Under the pieces are notes generated by a model. That model did not search any database and was not told where the DNA came from. It saw nothing but the letters and a program-made list of their open reading frames with translations. A program made the position numbers and the translations under genes. This document shows, piece after piece, positions 57,520 to 64,000 of a DNA stretch of 64,000 nucleotides. The DNA comes from Brevibacillus sp051967035 (GTDB lineage: Bacteria > Bacillota > Bacilli > Brevibacillales > Brevibacillaceae). The DNA lies in contig NZ_JBQCKK010000011.1 in NCBI RefSeq assembly GCF_051967035.1, positions 1 to 64,000 of the forward strand, read 5' to 3'. Numbering within the stretch: position 1 is the first letter of the stretch; each line of letters begins with the position of its first letter.

Positions 57520-59172
57520 CTACACTTCCATCAATATCGTGAGAATCATCGGATTGCGGCCTGTCTTTTCATAAATAAACGGCTTGATAACCTCGTTGAT
57601 CTGGGACTTGAGCTCCGACCATTCCTTGATCTTCTTGTCCAGCGCTTCCTGGAGCCGCTGGCGAACCAACAGCGTGGCTTCCTGGATGAGCGATTCCGAA
57701 CCGCGCACGTATACAAAGCCGCGGCTGACAATGTCCGGTCCGGTCAAAATCTTGAAGTTTTTCATATCGAGGCTGACGACCACGACCATCAAACCGTCCT
57801 CCGCCAAATGCTTGCGGTCGCGCAGGACGATGTTGCCCACGTCGCCGATGCCGCTGCCGTCGATCAGCACGATGCCGGCGGGAACCTTGCTGAGCCATGC
57901 CTTTTCGCGGTTGCAGTTCAGCACGTCTCCATTATCCATGAGGAAAATGTTGCTCTCGTCAATGCCTACTTGCTGCGCCAGCTTCGCGTGCGTCTTCAGC
58001 ATCCGGTACTCCCCGTGAATCGGAATAAAATACTTGGGACGGATGAAGTTGAGCATGAGCTTCAGCTCTTCGCTGCTGCCGTGACCGGACGCGTGAATGT
58101 CAAACACGTGACTGAGTACGACATTGGCGCCTGCGCGGTACAGCTTGTCAATCGTCCGGCTCACATTGATCGTGTTGCCCGGAATCGGCGAAGCCGAGAT
58201 GATGACCGTATCCTCCGGGTAAATCGACACGGTCCGATGCGATCCGGAAGCGATTCGGGTCAGTGCCGCCATCGGTTCGCCCTGGCTACCGGTGCAAATA
58301 ATCAGCACCTGGTTGTCGGCGTAGTTGTCAATGTGCTTGATATCAATCAGCATCCCCTCCGGCATCTGGATGTAGCCCAGTTCTTGCCCGATCAGGAACA
58401 CTTTTTCCATACTGCGGCCGATCACCGCTACTTTGCGATTGCACTGCTCGGCAGCGTCTACCACCTGCTGGAGACGATGCACGTTGGACGCGAATGTCGC
58501 CAGGATGATCCGCCCGCGCGCTTTGCGCACCACGTCGAGAATCCCTTCGCCAACGGTGCGCTCCGACATGGTAAAACCGTAGCGCTCGCTGTTCGTACTG
58601 TCGGAAAGCAGCGCCAACACGTCGCCGCTCGCCCCGATTTTGGCAATCTTGCCGTACTCGGTCGTCTGTCCGACTGGCGTCATGTCGAATTTGAAGTCGC
58701 CGGTATGGATAACCATTCCTTCCGGCGTATGAATCACCACCCCGAACGAATCCGGGATGCTGTGATTGGTGCGGAAAAAGGTCGCCTTCAATCGCTGGAA
58801 AGGGATCTCCGTATCTTCCGAAATCGGAATCATCTTCACGTCATTTTGCATGCGATGCTCTTCCAGCTTCGCCTTGACCAAGCCCAGGGTCAGACGACCA
58901 CCGTAGATCGGCACGTTGATTTGCTTGAAAATATAAGGAATCGCTCCGATGTGATCCTCATGTCCGTGCGTTAACAAGAGTGCTTTAATCTTGTGCTGGT
59001 TGTCCACCAAATAGGAGATATCGGGGATGACCAGATCGATCCCGAACATTTCGTTCTCAGGGAACTTCACCCCGCAGTCAATGATGATGATTTCATCTTC
59101 GTACTCGACGCAATACATATTTTTTCCGATCTCGCCGAGGCCGCCCATCGCGAAAATCTTAACGTCACTCAA
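57520..59172 (-). CDS. Ribonuclease J (J1-type active site)
   Basis: 550 residues of the beta-CASP metallo-beta-lactamase family, involved in 5'-exonucleolytic and endonucleolytic RNA decay. The metal-binding LTHGHEDHIGAIPY (H69-x-H71-x-D73-H74) is intact, unlike the degenerate B. subtilis RNase J2 motif (from memory), and THSIPDSFG, HTGDFKFD, DSTNSERYG and TGSQGEPMAAL follow. Start is TTG 59172 with AGGAGG 7-8 bases upstream. Adjacent genes do not tell whether it is RnjA or RnjB; no rpoY-type gene lies upstream. A -10-like TACAAT lies near 59235. Confidence 0.93.
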   Translation of the reverse strand: MSDVKIFAMGGLGEIGKNMYCVEYEDEIIIIDCGVKFPENEMFGIDLVIPDISYLVDNQHKIKALLLTHGHEDHIGAIPYIFKQINVPIYGGRLTLGLVKAKLEEHRMQNDVKMIPISEDTEIPFQRLKATFFRTNHSIPDSFGVVIHTPEGMVIHTGDFKFDMTPVGQTTEYGKIAKIGASGDVLALLSDSTNSERYGFTMSERTVGEGILDVVRKARGRIILATFASNVHRLQQVVDAAEQCNRKVAVIGRSMEKVFLIGQELGYIQMPEGMLIDIKHIDNYADNQVLIICTGSQGEPMAALTRIASGSHRTVSIYPEDTVIISASPIPGNTINVSRTIDKLYRAGANVVLSHVFDIHASGHGSSEELKLMLNFIRPKYFIPIHGEYRMLKTHAKLAQQVGIDESNIFLMDNGDVLNCNREKAWLSKVPAGIVLIDGSGIGDVGNIVLRDRKHLAEDGLMVVVVSLDMKNFKILTGPDIVSRGFVYVRGSESLIQEATLLVRQRLQEALDKKIKEWSELKSQINEVIKPFIYEKTGRNPMILTILMEV

Positions 59173-59435
59173 ACTTTTTCCTCCTAACATCATCGTGCAT
59201 GATTTTGGAACCCGAACCAAGCATGCCATTCTTATTGTAACACAACGCGAAGCGTTCGTTTCACCCAGTCTTGTCAATTCCACACATTCATCTTCGGTCA
59301 ATCGCCGCAAACTGATACCCGATCGCGACCTGTCCGATCATCCCCACTGTAACTATTTTCTACGAATGACAACGGAAAAAGACTTCAAACTACATGGCAA
59401 GCTTGTTTTCCACACAAAAAGGGAGGTCGTACGCC

Positions 59436-59774
59436 ATGCAAGCCTCTGTAGCCATCCACCTCGCGCGGAGCGTCCTGACCACCGTTGCAGCGATCCTGCT
59501 TGTTTTCTTCTTCCCCATTGACCCGGCCTGCGCTCAGCCGCCCTACGCCAAATGGGGCCGATTGGCGATGCAGGAAACGCTGAAAAAATATCCGCATGCC
59601 GAGATCGTCGACTACCAACACGTCGGGCGCACAGCAAAAACGCCCACCACGTCGGAGGAGACGTTCAAGCTCTTGCTCCAGGAGGGCAATCGCAGGTGGG
59701 CGTTACTGGTGCATATTGAATTTGAAAATCAAACCGAGCATGTCGTGCAGATCACGTACGAGGAATCAACCTGA
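59436..59774 (+). CDS. Secreted DUF3889-family protein
   Basis: 112 residues. Signal segment ending ACAQ (residues about 1-34) precedes YAKWGRLAMQETLKKYPHAEIVDYQHVGR, ETFKLLLQEGNRRWALLVHIEFENQTEHVVQITYEE, the YqzG/YhdC (DUF3889) pattern. Function unknown in the family. ATG 59436 has GGGAGG 9 bases upstream. It faces the sco gene tail to tail with no gap. Confidence 0.85.
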   Translation: MQASVAIHLARSVLTTVAAILLVFFFPIDPACAQPPYAKWGRLAMQETLKKYPHAEIVDYQHVGRTAKTPTTSEETFKLLLQEGNRRWALLVHIEFENQTEHVVQITYEEST

Positions 59775-60398
59775 TTAGTCCGCAAGCTGCTCCATGTCCT
59801 TTAGCATCTGCTCCATGTCCATGTCGGCTGCCATTCCGTAGGCGCGGCGCATGTTACCGTCACCATCGACGAGAAACATGCGAGCGGTATGGGCAAAAGA
59901 ACCGTCTGGCTGCTTCATTACCGCCATCCCGAAATCCTTCGTCACCTTTTCCACCGCCTGGGCATCGCCGCGCAAAAACTTCCAGCCGCTCTGATCCGCC
60001 TTGAACTTCGCTGCATATGCTTGCAATACCTCTGGCGTATCAAAATCCGGGTCAAAGGTGATGGAAATGAACTCGACCTTGTCGCCGAACAGCTTTTTCT
60101 CCTTGAGCTGCTCCTGTAGCTTGGACATGTTGTACGTCGTCGCCGGGCAAATGTCCGGACAGTTGGTGAACATGAACTCGACCAATCGCACCTTGCCTTT
60201 GCCTTCCGAAAACGTAAACGAAGTGCCGTCACTGTTGTCCAACGTAAAATCGGCAATCGGCTTCATCACGGGGATCGGCTCTTTTGCCATGTATGTGTAG
60301 CCCAACACCCCTACAATCGCGAGAATTATCACGCCTGCAAGCACCACAAACCAATGGCGCTGCAACGCGGACCTTTGTTGCTGTGCTTCTTCACTCAC
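59775..60398 (-). CDS. Sco-family copper chaperone
   Basis: 207 residues with one N-terminal helix (about 17-36) and a thioredoxin-fold domain. FMFTNCPDICPAT (C80, C84) and FAHTARMFLVD (H170) form the copper site of Sco proteins, which help build the CuA centre of cytochrome c oxidase. GTG 60398 follows GGAGG. The 3' end abuts the DUF3889 gene. Upstream is the rhodanese gene. Confidence 0.94.
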   Translation of the reverse strand: MSEEAQQQRSALQRHWFVVLAGVIILAIVGVLGYTYMAKEPIPVMKPIADFTLDNSDGTSFTFSEGKGKVRLVEFMFTNCPDICPATTYNMSKLQEQLKEKKLFGDKVEFISITFDPDFDTPEVLQAYAAKFKADQSGWKFLRGDAQAVEKVTKDFGMAVMKQPDGSFAHTARMFLVDGDGNMRRAYGMAADMDMEQMLKDMEQLAD

Positions 60399-60516
60399 GA
60401 TTTTCTTCCTCCCCTGTTCGACTCATGCGTCCGCCGCTTTGCCGCGTACATGGCGCATGCTGCTTTTTCGCGTCCATCGCGTCTCGCCGTTACAAGCACG
60501 GTCGCGAGCGTTTCGC

Positions 60517-60828
60517 TTACACTTCCTTCTCGCCAGGCCAAGCCAGCATACCGCCGACCATATTGGCAGCGTCAAAGCCAAGCTCACTCAAATATTCGGT
60601 CGCCCTGTGGCTGCGGGCGCCGCTGCGGCACACCATGACGATGGGGACCTCCTTGTCCAGCTCGTCGAGGCGATGCGGCAAAAACCCGAGCGGAATCAGC
60701 TTGGCTTCTTTAATATGGCCTTCGTTCCACTCCTCCACCTCACGTACGTCAATCACCTGAAGCTTTTCTTTGGCCGCGAGCTTTTCCAACAGCTCCTGCG
60801 GGGTCATTTCCTTCACGCCTTGGCTCAT
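60517..60828 (-). CDS. Rhodanese-like sulfurtransferase domain protein
   Basis: 103 residues, single rhodanese domain. VIDVREVEEWNEGHI and the active-site loop VCRSGARS (Cys 67) are diagnostic. The six-residue loop favours sulfur-transfer substrates rather than phosphatase activity. ATG 60828 follows AGGAGG by 10 bases; an upstream in-frame start is not preceded by a site. The sulfur acceptor is unknown. Confidence 0.92.
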   Translation of the reverse strand: MSQGVKEMTPQELLEKLAAKEKLQVIDVREVEEWNEGHIKEAKLIPLGFLPHRLDELDKEVPIVMVCRSGARSHRATEYLSELGFDAANMVGGMLAWPGEKEV

Positions 60829-61025
60829 TGCGTATGTTCCTCCTATAAAGACAATCGTTTCGTCGTTTTCTGCCACTCCCATCATATCATAGGGTCTTGC
60901 CATTTTCTAACGACGCAGGCGGCGAAAGCGGCGATAGATGAGGACAAATTTGTGACAGCTGCGGGCAGTTTATGATGACGCCTCCAATCCCACCAATTCC
61001 AACCTGATAACTTATATTTTTGATA

Positions 61026-61055
61026 TTGACAGGGAAGTGTTGTTTTTCATACAAT
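61026..61055 (+). promoter_or_regulatory. metY promoter
   Basis: TTGACA (61026-61031), 18 bases, TACAAT (61050-61055), a strong sigma-A site just before the S-box. Confidence 0.85.
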
Positions 61056-61079
61056 TATGACAACAATTGAAGCGACAGA

Positions 61080-61241
61080 TTCATCAAGAGCGGTGGAGGG
61101 ACAGGCCCCATGAAACCCGGCAACCAGCAAGCGAGCCTTGCGCGGTGCTAATTCCTGCAGAATCCATAGATTCTGAGAGATGAGTGCATACCCGTGTCTA
61201 ACCGGAGCCTACTTCTACTCAGAGGATGGCTCCGTTTTTTT
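61080..61241 (+). promoter_or_regulatory. S-box (SAM) riboswitch upstream of metY
   Basis: TCATCAAGAGCGG, GAGGGACAGGCCCCATGAAACC, CCGGCAACCAG, GGTGCTAATTCC and AGAGATGAG are the S-box core (61080-61184). The terminator CGGAGCC-N18-GGCTCCG followed by seven Ts is at 61203-61241. High SAM should stop transcription before metY. Confidence 0.96.
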
Positions 61242-61273
61242 ATCCCCATCCCCCCTATAAAGGAGAGATTCGC

Positions 61274-62578
61274 ATGTCTGAGCAGCAACAATGGAAACCG
61301 GAAACCCTCGCTGTACACGGTGGGCAAGAAGTAGATCCCGTAACAGGTTCGCGCGCCGTTCCGATCTATCAGACGACCTCCTACGTCTTCCGCGACACCG
61401 AGCATGCCGCCAACCTGTTTGGCTTAAAAGAGTTCGGCAACATTTACACCCGCATCATGAATCCGACCCAGGACGCCTTTGAAAAACGCGTAGCTCTCCT
61501 GGAAGGCGGCGTCGGCGCTCTGGCAACCTCCTCCGGTCAGGCAGCGATCACCTTTTCCATCTTGAATATCGCCCAAGCCGGGGATGAAATTGTCGCATCG
61601 AGCAGTTTGTACGGCGGTACGTACAACCTTTTTGCGCACACGCTCCCGCGTCTTGGCATCAAGGTTCATTTTGCCGATCAGTCCAATCCGGAAAACTTCC
61701 GGGCGTTCATCAATGAAAAGACAAAAGCGCTCTTTTGCGAGACGATCGGGAATCCGCGCATCGACGTAGCGGATTTGCAGGCAATCGCTGACATCGCGCA
61801 CGAACACGGCGTGCCGCTGATCGTGGACAATACGTTTGCTTCGCCGATCTTGTGCCGTCCATTCGAGCATGGCGCAGACATCGTCGTCCACTCCACGACC
61901 AAGTTCATCGGCGGGCACGGCACAGCGATTGGCGGCATCATCGTCGATTCCGGCAAGTTCGACTGGAACAACGGCAAATTCCCGGGCCTGACGACACCGG
62001 ACCCGAGCTACCACGGCGTCGTCTATACGGAAGCCGTCGGACCGCTCGCCTACATCATCAAGGCCCGCGTCCAGTTGCAGCGCGATATCGGCGCAGCCGT
62101 GGCCCCGATCAACTCCTTTTTGTTCCTGCAAGGCTTGGAGACGCTGCACCTGCGTATCGAGCGGCACAGCCAAAACGCACTGGCTGTCGCCCGATTCCTC
62201 GCCGCGCATCCAGCGGTCGAGTGGGTCAGCTACCCTGGCCTGGAAGGCGACGCCCACTACGCGCTGGCGCAAAAATATTTGCCCAAAGGTGCTGGCGCCA
62301 TCCTCACCTTTGGCATTCGCGGCGGCGTGAAGGCAGGCAAAACACTGATTGAATCCGTGAAACTGTTCTCGCACCTGGCCAACGTGGGTGATTCCAAGTC
62401 GCTCATCATCCATCCGGCCAGCACGACGCACCAGCAGTTGAATGAAGCGGAACAGGCGGCGGCCGGGGTAACGCCGGGGCTGATCCGGCTGTCGGTGGGC
62501 ACAGAGGCGATCGACGACATCATTGGCGATCTGGAACAGGCCTTGCAACGCGCCGTCCAGCCTTCTACTGTCAACTAA
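61274..62578 (+). CDS. metY: O-acetylhomoserine sulfhydrylase
   Basis: 434 residues of the Cys/Met PLP family. ETLAVHGGQEVDPVTGSRAVPIYQTTSYVF is the N-terminal signature, and the PLP lysine lies in HSTTKFIGGHGT (K210). SVGTEAIDDIIGDLEQAL ends the fold. The enzyme makes homocysteine from O-acetylhomoserine and sulfide (or methanethiol to methionine). ATG 61274 follows AAAGGAG by 7-8 bases. Regulated by the S-box; a terminator follows. Confidence 0.96.
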   Translation: MSEQQQWKPETLAVHGGQEVDPVTGSRAVPIYQTTSYVFRDTEHAANLFGLKEFGNIYTRIMNPTQDAFEKRVALLEGGVGALATSSGQAAITFSILNIAQAGDEIVASSSLYGGTYNLFAHTLPRLGIKVHFADQSNPENFRAFINEKTKALFCETIGNPRIDVADLQAIADIAHEHGVPLIVDNTFASPILCRPFEHGADIVVHSTTKFIGGHGTAIGGIIVDSGKFDWNNGKFPGLTTPDPSYHGVVYTEAVGPLAYIIKARVQLQRDIGAAVAPINSFLFLQGLETLHLRIERHSQNALAVARFLAAHPAVEWVSYPGLEGDAHYALAQKYLPKGAGAILTFGIRGGVKAGKTLIESVKLFSHLANVGDSKSLIIHPASTTHQQLNEAEQAAAGVTPGLIRLSVGTEAIDDIIGDLEQALQRAVQPSTVN

Positions 62579-62595
62579 GCTTGTTTTTGTCTCGT

Positions 62596-62640
62596 AAAAA
62601 GCGGCACGCAACTCTCGTGGAGAAGCGTGCCGCTTTTCTA
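62596..62640 (+). terminator. metY terminator
   Basis: AAAGCGGCACGC / GCGTGCCGCTTT stem around a 15-base loop followed by TCTA; the T run is short but the stem is strong. Confidence 0.85.
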
Positions 62641-62746
62641 GTTTCGGGTGCTGTTTTCTGTTCGCTGCTTTCAGACGATCTCCCCTCATCCTGCCACACG
62701 CAAACATCCTCGTTCGAAATCTATCTAACCTATCATACGAAAAATA

Positions 62747-62775
62747 TTGAATTTACAATTCGAACCATTTAAAAT
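62747..62775 (+). promoter_or_regulatory. Promoter of the ArsR-type regulator gene
   Basis: TTGAAT (62747-62752), 17 bases, TAAAAT (62770-62775), 36 bp before the TTG start. Confidence 0.65.
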
Positions 62776-62811
62776 GAGACGTACTACAAATATTGGAAGG
62801 ATGATCGCCTC

Positions 62812-63867
62812 TTGCAAGTATGGAACATCGGGAGCGAACGCACGACCTACGAGGTGCAATTCGCCTTTTCGCCGCTGTTTGAAGCAGCGTTGGGCATCGC
62901 CGTTGCCACTTACGAGCAGATTCATCACACACTGGAGCAGCCGCCCGCCTACTGGCGCGAGCTGATCGAAGCACTGTCCCCTGCTGTCCAGCGCGAGGTC
63001 GCTTACGCCAAGGCGCACAACACATGGAAGGCGCTTTTGCATCTGCTTCACCAGTACCGCCAGCAGCCTTTTGCCGAGCTGAGGACGTTTCTTGGCTACG
63101 TCAGGCAGTTGCCAGAAGAAGAGTTGCGCTATCAGGCACTGCCTTTTTTGGGCGAAGCGCGGCAAGCTTCCCGGCGAAAAGCCGCGCAAGGAAGCAGCGC
63201 CGATCGCGAGCTGTTGCAGGCAGCCTGTCGCGGCCACCTCTTTTTCGAACGGTATATCGCCCATATTACTTCGGTGGACGCGGAGGAACTGCGCCAGCAC
63301 CTGCTCGTACTGATGGAAGGCTGGTATCAGGCGCACATCGAGCCGCAGGAGGAACTCATCTGCCGCATGCTCGAACGGGAGATGGCCCAAAAGCGCGGCA
63401 TGCAAGAAAAGCTCGACCCGGAAGCGCTGGTGGAATGGGCGACCGGAGCAAGCTATCCACCTGAGCCGACTGTCACCCGCGTTCTGCTGATCCCGCAGGC
63501 GGTCTATCGCCCCTGGACGGTGCAGGCCGATGACGCAGGCTGCAAAATTTTTTACTACCCGGTTGCCGATGAAAACTTGCGCGAGCAAATCGACCCGTAT
63601 CAGCCGCCGCAGACGCTGGTCCAATCCTTCAAGGCGCTCGGAGACGAGCAGCGGCTCCGCATGGCAAAAATGCTCGCGCAGCGGGAGCTGACGCTGCAAG
63701 AATTGACAGAAGCGCTCCAGATGGCCAAATCGACGGTGCATCATCACCTATCGATGCTGCGCTCCGCCCGGCTGGTCGAGACGAGCGGAACCCGCTATCG
63801 CCTGCGCAGCCAAGCGCTCTCGCAACTCCCGCTGCTGCTCGGGCAGTTTCTCGGCAGGGATCAATGA
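62812..63867 (+). CDS. ArsR-type regulator with large N-terminal domain
   Basis: 351 residues. Residues about 1-260 form an uncharacterised N-terminal domain (starting YEVQFAFSPLFEAALGIAVATYEQIHH; resembles DUF5937-type regions). The C-terminal winged helix spans about 265-350: LVQSFKALGDEQRLRMAKMLAQRELTLQELTEALQMAKSTVHHHLSMLRSARLVETSG. TTG 62812 follows GGAAGG at a rather long spacing. The last bases overlap the next ATG (ATGATGAC), so it probably controls the downstream MFS exporter. Confidence 0.82.
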   Translation: MQVWNIGSERTTYEVQFAFSPLFEAALGIAVATYEQIHHTLEQPPAYWRELIEALSPAVQREVAYAKAHNTWKALLHLLHQYRQQPFAELRTFLGYVRQLPEEELRYQALPFLGEARQASRRKAAQGSSADRELLQAACRGHLFFERYIAHITSVDAEELRQHLLVLMEGWYQAHIEPQEELICRMLEREMAQKRGMQEKLDPEALVEWATGASYPPEPTVTRVLLIPQAVYRPWTVQADDAGCKIFYYPVADENLREQIDPYQPPQTLVQSFKALGDEQRLRMAKMLAQRELTLQELTEALQMAKSTVHHHLSMLRSARLVETSGTRYRLRSQALSQLPLLLGQFLGRDQ

Positions 63868-64000
63868 TGACAGCAGCCACGAGCACATCGACCCTCTGGA
63901 AAGACCGCTCCTACCGCTGCATCCTGCTCGGTCAGCTCGCCTCCGAGCTGGGCGCCTCGCTCGGCACGCTCGCCAATAGCTGGCTCATCTACCAGGTGAC
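63864..64000 (+). CDS. MFS transporter, N-terminal part (truncated by window)
   Basis: The frame MMTAATSTSTLWKDRSYRCI continues LLGQLASELGASLGTLANSWLIYQV, the pattern of the first helix of drug/antibiotic-type MFS exporters. It starts at ATG 63864, overlapping the regulator stop (ATGA), with GGCAGGG upstream. Only 45 residues are in the window; the rest is beyond the right edge. Confidence 0.7.
   Translation, partial: MMTAATSTSTLWKDRSYRCILLGQLASELGASLGTLANSWLIYQV

Overview
This window looks like chromosomal core from an endospore-forming member of the Bacillales, most likely Brevibacillus or a close relative. That name is an inference from gene content and order; no search was run. Evidence for a spore former is a GerA-type germinant receptor operon, a gamma-type small acid-soluble spore protein, the cortex regulator CmpA, a sigma-E-type promoter before ydcC, a GerMN lipoprotein and a SpoVIF-like protein. 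Evidence for a low-GC Gram-positive background is a sigma-B operon, CIRCE-controlled groESL, S-box riboswitches and a block that matches my memory of the B. subtilis ydi/groESL and alr/ndoA/sigB neighbourhoods. Most genes lie on the minus strand, so replication probably runs from high to low coordinates, with the origin beyond the right end.

Layout. 1-784: 5' end of a 16S rRNA gene (minus strand) with its leader and promoters. 785-2861: groESL with CIRCE. 3.0-8.4 kb: a CAP-domain exported protein, tatAC, two molybdopterin-type proteins and 5-formyl-THF cyclo-ligase. 8.5-17.3 kb: an ABC-F protein, a large phosphatase-like membrane protein, a DnaA-box cluster, then thiL-tsaE-tsaB-rimI-tsaD (tRNA t6A synthesis) and sprT. 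17.4-29.4 kb: cmpA, tex, rsbT-rsbU-rsbV-rsbW-sigB, mazEF, alr, a three-repeat secreted protein, ydcC and acpS. 29.5-33.2 kb: a gamma-SASP, a glutaredoxin, an ArsR regulator and a GMC oxidoreductase operon. 33.3-41.9 kb: the phosphate-uptake region with two pstB copies, split by a chemoreceptor and an AT-rich island that carries a decayed transposase. 42.0-45.2 kb: GerMN lipoprotein/amidase and two small putative sporulation proteins. 45.3-51.9 kb: two orphan oligopeptide-binding proteins and an S-box-controlled metNIQ. 52.0-59.2 kb: gerABC, an LCP protein, a BrxA-type protein and RNase J. 59.4-64.0 kb: a DUF3889 protein, Sco, a rhodanese, S-box metY, and an ArsR-type regulator overlapping a truncated MFS gene.

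The genes form several working groups. TsaB, TsaE and TsaD act together in t6A modification. RsbT, RsbU, RsbV and RsbW form the partner-switching cascade on sigma B, but the upstream stressosome genes rsbR and rsbS are absent. The two pst promoters share an 11-bp-period PhoP-like operator. The two methionine loci (metNIQ transporter and metY) each have their own SAM riboswitch. The least explained parts are the AT-rich island (36.3-38.0 kb) with a co-translated pair of secreted proteins, the DnaA-box cluster at 12.7-12.9 kb, an inverted repeat that pairs with the cmpA ribosome-binding site, and a nested inverted-repeat element at 48967-49025.
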